From an uncultured Microbulbifer sp. (GTDB lineage: Bacteria > Pseudomonadota > Gammaproteobacteria > Pseudomonadales > Cellvibrionaceae), in assembly GCF_947489355.1 (NCBI RefSeq), contig NZ_CANLDD010000008.1:49652-113651 (forward strand): a DNA stretch of 64,000 bases, read 5' to 3'. Numbering within the stretch: position 1 is the stretch's first letter; the number at the start of each line of letters is the position of its first letter. Below, one piece after another: positions 1-8,374 of the stretch. Below the pieces are notes generated by a model. It saw nothing but the letters and a program-made list of their open reading frames with translations. It was not told the DNA's origin and searched no databases. A program made the position numbers and the translations under genes.

Positions 1-45
1 TGCCACCAGGCGCTTGGCCAGGCCGCTAAGAGAAGGAGCTGTCAT
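1..45 (-). CDS. pilB: Type IV pilus assembly ATPase PilB (N-terminus only, runs off the window)
   Basis: Reading leftward from an ATG at 45, the 15 visible codons give MTAPSLSGLAKRLVA. This resembles the N-terminus of the PilB extension ATPase, which usually begins with a short lead-in and then LSGL(A/S)(R/K)xLV. PilB powers pilus extension at the cytoplasmic face of the type IVa pilus machine. The position supports the call: pilA lies divergently just to the right, as in pseudomonads, where pilA and pilBCD are back to back. A sequence this short cannot prove the assignment. Confidence 0.6.
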   Translation of the reverse strand, partial: MTAPSLSGLAKRLVA

Positions 46-218
46 GGAATACACCGCCGCATACAGTTACTGAACCCCTAGCATAAAGCACACTGCTTTT
101 TCCTATCACTGCCGTGCGGGAACGCCAGGGTTCGGGACCAATATAGCGAAAGAATCCCTGCCAGCCAAATCAACCCGAATGAATTTTCCGGCAAAAATTC
201 AGCGCTACTTGCTTAATA

Positions 219-235
219 GTGACAAATCTTGTCAC
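219..235. promoter_or_regulatory. Perfect inverted repeat in the pilA-pilB intergenic region, possible PilR site
   Basis: GTGACAA and TTGTCAC form a perfect 7-bp inverted repeat around a 3-base centre. It lies about 110 bases upstream of the sigma-54-like promoter of pilA, the usual distance for an enhancer. Pseudomonas PilR sites contain TGTC units, and both arms here carry TTGTC. Assignment to PilR is inference. Confidence 0.4.
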
Positions 236-343
236 CGACTGATGGTTTTGGTCAGCTTGTACCGACCGGGAAAAGGTGGAAAACAAGGTAAGTGATACAG
301 ATCCCATTTATGCCACAGGCCCGCCGGTTTTGCTTGCGGAAAT

Positions 344-360
344 TGGCACAATACTTGTAT
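344..360 (+). promoter_or_regulatory. Sigma-54-like promoter of pilA
   Basis: TGGCAC (344-349) and TTGTAT (355-360) are separated by 5 bases, the -24/-12 spacing of RpoN promoters. The -24 GG is intact; the -12 element has GT where GC is usual, so it is imperfect. It lies about 60 bases before the pilA start. RpoN and PilR control of pilA is established in Pseudomonas. Confidence 0.5.
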
Positions 361-422
361 CTTGTTTTGTGATTTCCTCACGGGATTCACCTTAAAAACA
401 AGTTTGTATGGAGACGGTTACA

Positions 423-899
423 ATGAAAAAGCAACAGGGTTTTACTCTTATTGAATTGATGATTGTGGTGGCGATTATCGGTATTCTCGCCGCGGTGGCC
501 ATCCCGCAGTACCAAAATTATGTGGCTAAGTCCCAGGTTAGCCGTGTTATGCAGGAGACGGCAGCTTTGAAAACAGCGATTGAAACCTGTTTACTGGAGG
601 GGATTGTCACTGAGGCCGGTTGTGCGCTTGGTTGGACCGAAAGCAATCTGTTACTCGGTGATGGTGAATCCAGCCGGACTACTAACGTAGAGGGATTAAA
701 AATAGCAATGGCTGGCTCTGGTATAGCCAGTATTACGGCAAATTTTGGCCAGCAAGCAGCAACTGCTTTAAGTAGTAAAAATCTGGTCTGGAGCCGTGAC
801 GCCAAAGGAGTTTGGAGCTGCAGCACCAATGTAGATCCGGACTACCGCCCCGCAAGCTGTGGTGCTGCCGCAGCGGAGGAAACTCCAACCCCCTCTTAA
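423..899 (+). CDS. pilA: Type IV major pilin PilA
   Basis: Structural subunit of type IVa pili, used for twitching, adhesion and DNA uptake. The protein starts with a short basic leader (MKKQQG) followed by [20 protein letters not shown], the hallmark of class III prepilins: PilD cuts after Gly6 and methylates Phe, and Glu5 of the mature protein is present. The hydrophobic helix leads into a globular head of about 130 residues with Cys pairs (C57/C67-type and a C-terminal D-loop pair ending in CSTN...ASCGA). The start at 423 is preferred over an in-frame ATG at 408 because the leader then has the usual length and GGAG sits just upstream. It is followed by its own terminator, so it is probably monocistronic. 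Confidence 0.95.
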   Translation: MKKQQGFTLIELMIVVAIIGILAAVAIPQYQNYVAKSQVSRVMQETAALKTAIETCLLEGIVTEAGCALGWTESNLLLGDGESSRTTNVEGLKIAMAGSGIASITANFGQQAATALSSKNLVWSRDAKGVWSCSTNVDPDYRPASCGAAAAEETPTPS

Positions 900-956
900 G
901 TTATAAGTGCTGAGGATCTGTAGTATCGAATATTAATACTGCTGCCAGCATCTAAT

Positions 957-984
957 GAAGGGCACCTATGGTGCCCTTCTTTTT
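957..984 (+). terminator. Rho-independent terminator of pilA
   Basis: GAAGGGCACC and GGTGCCCTTC form a perfect 10-bp stem with a 3-base loop, followed by five T. It lies 58 bases after the pilA stop. An ATG at 968 is in the loop, which argues against using it as the start of the next gene. Confidence 0.9.
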
Positions 985-1000
985 GGGGCGCCATGGTGGG

Positions 1001-2176
1001 ATGGAAGTGTTAAAAAGAAGCTTACTGTATGGTTTGATAGTGGTTTTTGCGGGTTTGTCTACGCATTTATGGGTAGCGCACCGACTTGAAGTCAAGAGAG
1101 CTTTCTACCCGGTAGAGTCCGCAGCAGCTTATTTTACGATTACCTGCTCAGAGACGGCGCCAGAGTGGATGTATGAAGCTTTGAAGCATGCAATTTTTGA
1201 GGAGTGGGCACTTGCCAATCAGCTTGCTTATATCTCTCCCAAAGGCGCTGTGCATCACTGTGAAAGTGGCTGGCAGGGCGCACTACTATTCTCACCTAGG
1301 GTAAATAAAGACACTCGTTTTCGCTATGCAAGTATGTCCAAATTATTTGTGGTAGATAGTGTGCTGGCGCTCGTTAATAATGAGAGACTGACATTGGATG
1401 ATACTTTGATGAAGTTTCTCCCTGCACTGAGTGGGGCGCAGGATCTGCGGATTGCACAGATCAAGGTGCAGCACCTCCTTACGCACTCAGCGGGTTTTGA
1501 CCGCAGAAAGGGTGGCGATCCAATGTTTTCCCCTTGGCGAAAGCCATGGTGTCCCTACCAGCCCGAGAAGTTGAATAACCTTACATTGGATTTTTTACCG
1601 GGCGCAGGCTTTGCCTATTCAAACTTGGGGTACTGTTTTCTTGGTGTTGTACTGGAGCGTGTGTCGGGGCAGACCTATAAAGATCTGGTATCGGATAGCT
1701 ATGCGATAGAAAAAAAACGGATACTTTTTGTTGAGGATGAGTATTATCCCGATGAGGTAGAATATGACTTTCGCAACAGTGATTTCTTCGGGAGAGAGTA
1801 TACTGCAAGTTTTGATTTTTATGCCTTAGCCTCATCAGCCGGATTGAGTGGAAGTGCATCTGCACTTGCTGATGAGGTGCGCATTATGCTGTCGCGGAAG
1901 CCGTTGAATTTGCTGTCTGGATTTCCCGTCAAAAATTGTGAAATTGGGCACTTAGAAAGCTGCTTTGGGTACGGCGTGTTTGAATATCGTCCGAATAAAC
2001 AGGCTTTGTCTGTATATATTCAATCAGGTCATTTATTTGGGGTGGCGGGTTCTGTGGTAATTGATGGATTTGGGGGAGTGACAGTCCGGTTGGGAAATGG
2101 GGCACCAGATGGCCCTGCAAATGATGGCATGAATACATTTCTGTATGGGGCATTAGCCGGCTATTATAAGCAATGA
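1001..2176 (+). CDS. Membrane-anchored serine hydrolase, beta-lactamase/penicillin-binding family
   Basis: About 391 residues with an N-terminal hydrophobic segment (roughly residues 5-27) that is a signal anchor or signal peptide. The family is class C beta-lactamase-like (Beta-lactamase Pfam family), whose members act as D-peptidases, esterases or peptidoglycan hydrolases in the periplasm. The SxxK motif is S111-M-S-K114, with the nucleophile in YASMSK, and the YxN motif is Y206-S-N208. The substrate cannot be read from sequence. I place the start at 1001 because the upstream in-frame ATG at 968 lies in the pilA terminator loop; no strong ribosome site is seen for either. It sits alone between pilA and imuB. 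Confidence 0.75.
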   Translation: MEVLKRSLLYGLIVVFAGLSTHLWVAHRLEVKRAFYPVESAAAYFTITCSETAPEWMYEALKHAIFEEWALANQLAYISPKGAVHHCESGWQGALLFSPRVNKDTRFRYASMSKLFVVDSVLALVNNERLTLDDTLMKFLPALSGAQDLRIAQIKVQHLLTHSAGFDRRKGGDPMFSPWRKPWCPYQPEKLNNLTLDFLPGAGFAYSNLGYCFLGVVLERVSGQTYKDLVSDSYAIEKKRILFVEDEYYPDEVEYDFRNSDFFGREYTASFDFYALASSAGLSGSASALADEVRIMLSRKPLNLLSGFPVKNCEIGHLESCFGYGVFEYRPNKQALSVYIQSGHLFGVAGSVVIDGFGGVTVRLGNGAPDGPANDGMNTFLYGALAGYYKQ

Positions 2177-2660
2177 ATGAACCCGCCAGGCGGTTGTCTT
2201 ACCTCTTTCCTCCCCTCATCTGGACGGTTTAAGGGCATAGTGGTTCACTGGTTTTCGTATTGCTCAGAAATTTGATGCAGGATGGGATGGAAAGCCGGTT
2301 GGTGCATGGCTATTCCATAAGTAAGCGCAAACCGATGCCGTACCAGTCCTTTGCGGGTATCCATACTCTGAATATTTGGAAAGACTCTGGCCAAGGAAAC
2401 GCTGTGAGGCTGGTTTGTCAGCTCAAGGTGCGCGGCGTGGATGGTATGGGTGTCATTTCTAATGATGAGGTTACCGATTAGGGTTTGTGAAAGGTGATGG
2501 ATTTGCAGGGAGAGTCCATTGGATGAGTGTAGAGAAGCGAAGTGAAACTAATAAGCAGGCTCCAGAACTGGAAAAAACAACGATTTCCCCAAATTTGAAG
2601 ATTGAGTGCGCGTGTTGGCATGATACCGTGAGTACAAGAATCAGTCTTTAAACCGCAAAG
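2177..2660. other. Intergenic stretch, no supported gene
   Basis: About 480 bases between two converging genes. An ORF of 73 codons at 2260-2481 is open, but it lacks a ribosome site and recognisable features, so I do not call it. No dnaE2 coding sequence is present downstream of imuB here, although that gene commonly follows imuB. Confidence 0.6.
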
Positions 2661-4154
2661 TCAAGAAAAAATTCCCTGTAAAAACCACGCCCTGGAAGTC
2701 AGATCCTGAAACACCCAGTAGAGCCCACCGTCCTTGTCTCTCGCCATATAATAGTCCCGGCTGTGATGGCCGTGTTGCCACCAGTAACCGTCGATTTTTT
2801 CTGGGCCCTGCAGCAGTTGCAATTCTCCGCGGTAAAACAGCTTGTGACCGCGGTGTGGTAATGGGCTGGGGCGGGGCAGCAGCCAGTTGGGGCGGGGAGG
2901 GTGACAAGGCGGGGGCGGTGGGCACTTTTGCGCACCATTGCCTGGCAGGGATGAGATACCGGCGCGCTGCCAGGTCTGCTCAGGCAAGCCACTTCCCGTC
3001 AGGGCAATGGTGGACAGGGCCTGGTGGCCCAGGCGGGCTTTGAGCTTGTTGAGTAGCGCCTGGCTGCCCTGGTTAAACAGTGCCTCTGCGGGTTTTTCCT
3101 CGGCCGGGGGCTCTGGCTGGCTGCACGTCAAACGCAGTGTCCGCACGGGCTCAGGCGCTGCTTGTTCCCGTTGCCGTCTGGTCAATGCCAGCAGGCGTTG
3201 GGACGCCAGCGGAGCGCGGGAGACTGCCCCGGTGTAGCTGTGACTTCTGCCCCGGCCAAAATCCCGTTGCCAGTGCAGCTGGCGGGGATAGCACTGGCGG
3301 CGCTGCAGCTGCTGGTAGAGTGCCCTGAGCAGGTGGTTGGCGGGAAACTGCAACGGCTCACTGTGTTCCGGGGGCCTGCGAAAATACAGCGCGGTAGGGT
3401 ATTGGGCGGGGGGGTGGTCGCTGGAGACCGGGTCCTGCCGGCTGCCATTCAAGCGGGTGAAATACTCCACAAAAGAGCGGCCAAAGCGGGAAGTCACCTC
3501 GGACAGGGGCATGGTGCGTAACTGACGCACCTGCCTGATGCCACAGGCATAGAGTTGGGTAATGGTGTGATGGTCGCAGTCGAGCAGTTTGCTCGGGGCA
3601 GTACCGATCCACTGTTGCCACTGCTGTGGGCTGGGGACGGTATGGGCTTGCGCCAGCCAACGCCGGTGCGCCGGCAACTGGCTGAGCAGGCGTGCGGCAC
3701 TGGGGCTCTGGCCGAGGCCCATAAACCCGCTGAGGCTCATCTGCGCCAGTGTCTGTTGCACCTGATCCAGCAGGGCCCTGAGCCCGCCGTTGGTCTTCAG
3801 GCTGCCGCTCAATTCCAACAGCAGGCAGGCCGGGCGGCTGTCCCCGTCCCGTATCGGGCCTGCGGCCTGGGCGGAGACCAGCGGGGTAAAGCGGTAGCTC
3901 CAGCGGGCCAGTTGCGCCAACTGCTGTTGCTCCTGTGCCCGGTCCCGTTGCAGCAGATGAAGACCCCTATTGCGCGCGCGCGCCGTGGCGCTACTGAGCC
4001 CGACCGCCACACCGCGCTCTGCGGCGGGGCGGTTGCGGGCAACAATCCGCTGCTGTTCAACCACCCCCAGGGCCCCGGTCTGTTTACCTGCTTTGAGGGT
4101 TCGGGTGAGGACTTCCAGGGGCAGTGTGGGCAATTGAATGCAGAGCCAGAGCAT
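2661..4154 (-). CDS. imuB: ImuB, inactive Y-family polymerase homologue of the mutasome
   Basis: 497 residues, the normal length. ImuB is a Y-family (DinB/UmuC-like) protein without polymerase activity. It bridges ImuA, the beta clamp and the error-prone polymerase DnaE2 in damage-induced mutagenesis. The N-terminal palm begins WLCIQLPTLPLEV, and the acidic residues expected in an active Y-family enzyme are missing: IQLP replaces the first DxD region and LLLELSGS replaces the SxDE motif. This fits the adaptor role. The C-terminus ends in the ImuB-type tail (DGYWWQHGHHSRDYY...WFLQGIFS). It lies 24 bases after imuA and is presumably co-transcribed from the LexA-controlled promoter. dnaE2 is not adjacent. 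Confidence 0.9.
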   Translation of the reverse strand: MLWLCIQLPTLPLEVLTRTLKAGKQTGALGVVEQQRIVARNRPAAERGVAVGLSSATARARNRGLHLLQRDRAQEQQQLAQLARWSYRFTPLVSAQAAGPIRDGDSRPACLLLELSGSLKTNGGLRALLDQVQQTLAQMSLSGFMGLGQSPSAARLLSQLPAHRRWLAQAHTVPSPQQWQQWIGTAPSKLLDCDHHTITQLYACGIRQVRQLRTMPLSEVTSRFGRSFVEYFTRLNGSRQDPVSSDHPPAQYPTALYFRRPPEHSEPLQFPANHLLRALYQQLQRRQCYPRQLHWQRDFGRGRSHSYTGAVSRAPLASQRLLALTRRQREQAAPEPVRTLRLTCSQPEPPAEEKPAEALFNQGSQALLNKLKARLGHQALSTIALTGSGLPEQTWQRAGISSLPGNGAQKCPPPPPCHPPRPNWLLPRPSPLPHRGHKLFYRGELQLLQGPEKIDGYWWQHGHHSRDYYMARDKDGGLYWVFQDLTSRAWFLQGIFS

Positions 4155-4178
4155 GGCAGCGTCCGCGTTTTGCCCGGC

Positions 4179-4880
4179 TCAGTGCAGGGGCTGGGCGCAG
4201 TGCGCCGGGTAGGCTGCGCGGGCCAAAGACAGGCGCCGGCCACTGGCACCACCGGGCTGTTGCAGCCGTTCCAGCACCAGCTGCGCGCCATTGCTGTGCA
4301 ATTGCAGGCGCAGGCTGGCGGGGGAGGGGCTGAGGGATTCGGTGTGGGGGCGAAAATGAAAGTGCAGACAGTTTCCCCTCTGGGCGGCCAGTTGCAGGCG
4401 CTGCAGGTGTTTGTTCGTGAAGGTGTGGTGGCCCTGCCAGCTGACCAGGGCCGCGCAACTGCCGGAGCAGAGGGATTGCTCGATCGCCCAGCGGGTGTTT
4501 TGCGGCCCGCGGGGATGCACGAGCCACAGTTTGTCCAGCGCAATGCCGCTGCGGGCGAGGGCGGGGGCAAAGGGGGCCCAGGGCGGGTTGACCAGCAGTA
4601 CCTGCCCGCCGCACCGGGTGAGCCTGGCGAGGGTGGGCAGCAGCAGGGAGAATTCACCAATCCCGGCTCCCTTGGGCAGCAGTTCGGTGCTGGCGCCGCG
4701 GGGCCAGCCGCGCTGTGGCAGCAGGGCATCCAGGCTGGCGTAGCCGGTCGGGATGCCGGAGCATTCGCGCCCCCCGGCGGTCGGCGGGCTGGCTGTGTCA
4801 ATGCGCCGGTATTCCGGCCGCTTGTCCGGGTCGCGGTCCTGCTGTAGATTTATCGTGCTGCCCAAGTCTCCCTCCCCCAA
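4179..4880 (-). CDS. imuA: ImuA, RecA/SulA-like translesion synthesis accessory protein
   Basis: 233 residues. ImuA belongs to the RecA-like fold family found with ImuB and DnaE2 and is needed for SOS-induced mutagenesis. The sequence shows the family start (IPTGYASLDALLPQRGWPRG), a degenerate P-loop region (LLPKGAGIGEFSLLLPTLA) where RecA would have GxxxxGKT, and the conserved strand GGQVLLVNPPWAPFAPAL. The later WQGHHTFTNKHLQRLQLAAQ region is also typical. It is the first gene of a two-gene operon with imuB, and a perfect LexA box lies about 50 bases upstream of its start. Confidence 0.88.
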   Translation of the reverse strand: MGEGDLGSTINLQQDRDPDKRPEYRRIDTASPPTAGGRECSGIPTGYASLDALLPQRGWPRGASTELLPKGAGIGEFSLLLPTLARLTRCGGQVLLVNPPWAPFAPALARSGIALDKLWLVHPRGPQNTRWAIEQSLCSGSCAALVSWQGHHTFTNKHLQRLQLAAQRGNCLHFHFRPHTESLSPSPASLRLQLHSNGAQLVLERLQQPGGASGRRLSLARAAYPAHCAQPLH

Positions 4881-4931
4881 TCCCGACCCCCGGCTCGATC
4901 AGGGGGTGGTTTGTATTTTTATACAGTGATA

Positions 4932-4947
4932 CTGTGAATTTATACAG
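4932..4947. promoter_or_regulatory. LexA (SOS) box upstream of imuA
   Basis: CTGT-N8-ACAG (CTGTGAATTTATACAG) matches the gammaproteobacterial LexA consensus exactly, flanked by TA on both sides. A second, closer inverted repeat (ACAG...CTGT at 4924-4935) overlaps it. It lies between imuA (leftward) and dcd (rightward); the orientation and known family regulation favour imuA as the target. Confidence 0.85.
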
Positions 4948-5066
4948 TACCTGGCTACTGGCCGCAAGTGTCGACAGGGAGGATCGCCACTTTTGTGCCC
5001 AGTGCAAACCCGCTATGATTCCGCCTTCTTTTACCGATTTCGGATCATTCTATTCAAGGGGGTGCA

Positions 5067-5636
5067 GTGAGTATCAAGTCCGACAAGTGGATTCGCCGGA
5101 TGGCCGCGCAGTACGGCATGATCGAGCCTTTTGAGCGGGGCCAGGTGCGCCATGGCAAAGCGGGCGAGCGGCTGATCTCCTATGGCACTTCCAGTTACGG
5201 TTACGATGTGCGCTGTGCCGGCGAGTTCAAAATCTTTACCAATGTGCACTCCGCCACGGTGGACCCGAAGACCTTTGACGAAAACAGTTTTGTGGATGTG
5301 GAAGGGGACTACTGCGTGATCCCGCCGAATTCTTTCGCGCTGGCACGCACGGTGGAATATTTTCGTATCCCGCGCTCGGTGCTCACCATCTGCCTGGGCA
5401 AGTCCACCTATGCACGCTGCGGTATCATCGTCAATGTGACCCCGCTGGAGCCGGAGTGGGAAGGCCATGTCACGCTGGAATTTTCCAACACCACCAATCT
5501 GCCGGCCAAGATCTACGCCAACGAGGGTGTGGCGCAGATGCTGTTTTTCGAGTCCGACGAGGTGTGTGACGTGTCCTACGCGGACCGCGGCGGCAAGTAC
5601 CAGGGCCAGCGCGGCGTTACCCTGCCGCGCACCTGA
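5067..5636 (+). CDS. dcd: dCTP deaminase
   Basis: 189 residues, full length. It deaminates dCTP to dUTP in the cytoplasm, the main route to dUMP for thymidylate synthesis in many proteobacteria. The family signature [20 protein letters not shown] is present, with the Ser and Arg of the active site, followed by [12 protein letters not shown] carrying the catalytic Glu and by EGVAQMLFF. The start is GTG with AAGGGGG a few bases upstream. An SOS box lies 120 bases upstream but probably serves imuA. A single-gene unit. Confidence 0.95.
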   Translation: MSIKSDKWIRRMAAQYGMIEPFERGQVRHGKAGERLISYGTSSYGYDVRCAGEFKIFTNVHSATVDPKTFDENSFVDVEGDYCVIPPNSFALARTVEYFRIPRSVLTICLGKSTYARCGIIVNVTPLEPEWEGHVTLEFSNTTNLPAKIYANEGVAQMLFFESDEVCDVSYADRGGKYQGQRGVTLPRT

Positions 5637-5733
5637 TACCCTGGCTTGCGGGGTTCAGCATCTGCGATGCTGCCGCCCGCCCAGTGGAGTCCGACGCGCA
5701 CAGGGTGCCGCCCCGGACTCCGGCTGCCTCAAC

Positions 5734-6003
5734 CTAATAGCGATAGTAACGGCCGCGATAGCGGTAGTGATCCCTGCGCTTTCTCTCCCGGTCGTAGAGG
5801 TAGCCGGCACCGGCACCGATCACAGCACCTGCGGCGGTGCCACCGGGGCGTCCGCCACTGATCAGTGCCCCTGATACGGCACCGATGCCGACCCCGGTAC
5901 CGATACGGCGGTCCGTATCGCTCATATTGGCACAGCCCTGGCCCCCGAGGCCCGCAGCCAATACCGCGGCCAGGCTGAGATGTTTGATGGCTTTGCGTCG
6001 CAT
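5734..6003 (-). CDS. Small glycine-zipper lipoprotein
   Basis: About 89 residues. The N-terminus MRRKAIKHLSLAAVLAAGLG is a signal peptide ending in the lipobox-like GGQGC, so the mature protein would start at Cys24 and be lipidated. The middle is a Gly/Ala-rich repeat (GTGVGIGAVSGALISGGRPG, then GGTAAGAVIGAGAGYLYD), the glycine-zipper type found in osmotically induced and outer-membrane SlyB/YMGG-like lipoproteins. The tail is Arg/Tyr-rich (RYRGRYYRY). An upstream in-frame start at 6111 exists, but GAGGTG lies 6 bases before 6003, so I choose 6003. The function is probably envelope integrity, by family analogy only. Confidence 0.75.
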   Translation of the reverse strand: MRRKAIKHLSLAAVLAAGLGGQGCANMSDTDRRIGTGVGIGAVSGALISGGRPGGTAAGAVIGAGAGYLYDRERKRRDHYRYRGRYYRY

Positions 6004-6517
6004 AGACACCTCTGTCATAGGTTGGTGGAGGGTGATGGTGTCGGCGGATAGGGCCGAACAATGTCGCAGCCAGTGTAGGGTGGGGCCATGGCAGCAACAA
6101 ATTGTGCTCAATCCGGGGCCTGTTGGAGTACAAAATACGAGCCGGGCAGGGGGATTGTTCGCCGCCGCCTGTACCGGCGGATTGAAGGGATTTGGATTAG
6201 GGGTGTCGCGAGACTATTATTTGAGTGCCGAGGCGTGCTTTGCGGAGCAAAGCCCAATAAAAAGCGGGCCGTAACGGAGACTGGACTAACCCGGAAATAC
6301 GCCCACAGCGGGTGACCACTGGTCTGGATGATTTCAGCGAGGTGACAGCGGGAGTAGAGCCAGTCAGCTTAAAGAGGGAGCGGTCGAAATGAATTCGGCC
6401 GCAAATTATTTTTGACCGGATGTTTTTTACTCCCACCCTGGATTTCCTTTCCCCTCTTTTCTGCATTGCTGCCCGGTTGCGGGTCTGTGCGGTCGCCGTA
6501 TCACAAACGGTGCGATC
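6004..6517. other. Intergenic stretch, nothing recognised
   Basis: About 510 bases upstream of the small lipoprotein and downstream of the amidohydrolase, both on the minus strand. It should hold the lipoprotein promoter. I see no convincing ORF, repeat or RNA. Confidence 0.5.
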
Positions 6518-8170
6518 TCAGTGGTCCCTGGTGTAGACCTGTTCCCCTTCCACCCAGGTTTCCAGCACCTGCGCGCGCCAGATTGCCTGTGGGTCTATGG
6601 CAAAAATATCCCGGTCCAACAGGATAAAGTCAGCAAATTTACCCGGCGTGAGGTTGCCGATCACCGTTTCCTGGTGGCTTGCATAGGCGGCGTCCAGGGT
6701 GAAAGCGCGCAGGGCCTGTTCAAGAGTCATGGCTTCCGCTGCGCGCCAGCCCCGCGCGGGTGTACCCTGGCGGTCGCGGCGGGTGACTGCGGCGTGCAGG
6801 CCGAAGAGCGGGTTGGCCGGCTCCACCGGGAAATCCGAGCCGGCGGCAATGGGGGTGCCCTGTTTCAGCAGGGTCTGCCAGGCATAGGCGCCGGTCAGGC
6901 GCGCTTCGCCGAGGCGCGCGCCGGCCATATTTTTATCGCTGGTGGCGTGTGTGGGCTGCATGGAGGCGATCAGGTTGAGACGCTGGAAGCGGGGGATATC
7001 CTTCACTTGGAGGACCTGGGCATGCTCTACGCGGTGGCGGTGGTCTTTCTGGCTGCTGGCCTTGTGCAGGGTTTCCAGGTGATTCAGCACGATATGATTG
7101 GCGCGGTCGCCAATGGCATGCACATTGACCTGAAATTGGTTATCGCTGGCGAGTTTTAGCAGCGACAGCATCTTCGTTTCCGGGTAGAGCAACAGCCCTT
7201 TCTCCTGCGGGCGGTCGTGGTAGGGTTCGAGCAGTGCGGCGCCGCGGCTGCCGAGAGCGCCATCGGCGGACAGTTTGATACTGCGCATATAGAGCCGCTC
7301 GGAGGGACTGCCGATATGCCCCGCGCGCAGATGTTTGGCGTAGTTGTGGCTGTTTACCGAAAGCATCGGGTACATCCGCAGGGGGATCGCGTTTTCCTGT
7401 GCGAGTTCGCGGTAGGCCCGCAGGGTCTGTTCGTTGATTCCGGCATCGTGCACACTGGTCAGCCCCAAAGCCAGCGCCTGCGCAAAGGCATCCTGCAGGG
7501 ATTTTTTATCCTGGGCCAGGGTGGGCTTGGGGATCGCCCGCTGCAACAGACCCATGGCATTGTCGATCAGTATGCCGGTGGGCTCGCCCTTGGCGTCGCG
7601 CAGGATTTCCCCGCCCTCGGGGGCTGCGGTGTGCCGGTCGATACCGGCGAGGCGCAGCGCTTTGGAGTTGGCCCAGCCCGCGTGGCCGTCCACGCGCCGC
7701 AGCCAGATGGGCTGGTCGATGTCCAGGGTATCCAGTTGTGCGCGGGTGGGAAATTGTTTGCCGGGCCAGGTGACCTGGTTCCAGCCGCGCCCGAGCAACC
7801 ACTCGCCGGGCGCCAGCTGTTTGGCATACTGCTTGATGGATACCCGTGCGCTGTCGAGGGATTGGTCGCGCAAATCCAGCATCCGGTTCAACTGGCCGAG
7901 CCCCAGCATATGTCCGTGGGCGTCGATCAGCCCGGGCAACAGGGTTTTACCCTCTGCATCGATTTTCTGCGCCTGGGGATACTGCCGCTTGAGCTGTTGG
8001 AAATCGCCGGTGGCCAGCACCCTGCCGCGGTCAAAGGCCAGGGCATCGAAGCGGACCAGGGCATGGTCCGTTGTCTGGTACCCGGAAACATTATGTATCA
8101 GCGTGGTGGCCTGGGCTCCCATGGCGGCGGTGGCAACCAGTGCGGCTGCCAGTGTGCGGAGAATCTGCAT
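6518..8170 (-). CDS. Secreted metal-dependent amidohydrolase, YtcJ-like
   Basis: 550 residues with a signal peptide (MQILRTLAAALVATAAMGAQ-ATT). Amidohydrolase family 3 of the YtcJ/LAF3 type. Metal-binding motifs are all visible: DAHGHM after LLPGLI, HAIGDRANH, HRVEHAQ and AAGSDFPVEP, with SADGALGSRGA in the region that carries the bridging residue in the family. Members hydrolyse amide or cyclic amide bonds; the substrate is not deducible. A periplasmic or exported location is implied by the signal peptide. It lies downstream of the heme receptor gene on the same strand, separated by a terminator, so it is probably transcribed on its own. Confidence 0.85.
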   Translation of the reverse strand: MQILRTLAAALVATAAMGAQATTLIHNVSGYQTTDHALVRFDALAFDRGRVLATGDFQQLKRQYPQAQKIDAEGKTLLPGLIDAHGHMLGLGQLNRMLDLRDQSLDSARVSIKQYAKQLAPGEWLLGRGWNQVTWPGKQFPTRAQLDTLDIDQPIWLRRVDGHAGWANSKALRLAGIDRHTAAPEGGEILRDAKGEPTGILIDNAMGLLQRAIPKPTLAQDKKSLQDAFAQALALGLTSVHDAGINEQTLRAYRELAQENAIPLRMYPMLSVNSHNYAKHLRAGHIGSPSERLYMRSIKLSADGALGSRGAALLEPYHDRPQEKGLLLYPETKMLSLLKLASDNQFQVNVHAIGDRANHIVLNHLETLHKASSQKDHRHRVEHAQVLQVKDIPRFQRLNLIASMQPTHATSDKNMAGARLGEARLTGAYAWQTLLKQGTPIAAGSDFPVEPANPLFGLHAAVTRRDRQGTPARGWRAAEAMTLEQALRAFTLDAAYASHQETVIGNLTPGKFADFILLDRDIFAIDPQAIWRAQVLETWVEGEQVYTRDH

Positions 8171-8316
8171 GGTGATTTGCCTCTCTGTTGGACTTTTTTG
8201 TGCGTATTGTATCTGTTTATGGGGCTGTGTGCCGCCTCTGCCCCCGGCACAGGGCGCGCGGGTTTTCCCCGGGTTTGCCGGCTCTCACAATAGGGCTTTG
8301 GGGGCTTTTTTCCCGC

Positions 8317-8342
8317 ATAAAAAAGACCGCACGGGGGCGGCC
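8317..8342 (-). terminator. Rho-independent terminator of the TonB receptor gene
   Basis: On the minus strand GGCCGC and GCGGTC pair around a 6-base loop and are followed by six T. It lies about 35 bases after the stop of the receptor gene. Confidence 0.75.
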
Positions 8343-8374
8343 AAAAGAGACTGGGTGAAGCGTGGGAGGGGAAA

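Noticed and set aside
2260..2481. 73-codon ORF between the serine hydrolase and imuB
   Set aside because: No Shine-Dalgarno sequence, no recognisable family and no neighbour on the same transcript.
3555..4847. 430-codon plus-strand ORF opposite imuB and imuA
   Set aside because: It is a shadow in GC-rich coding DNA: Gly/Gln/Ala-rich, no domain, no ribosome site, while the minus strand gives well-conserved ImuB and ImuA.
7217..8293. Long plus-strand ORF opposite the amidohydrolase
   Set aside because: Shadow ORF; the minus strand carries all amidohydrolase motifs.
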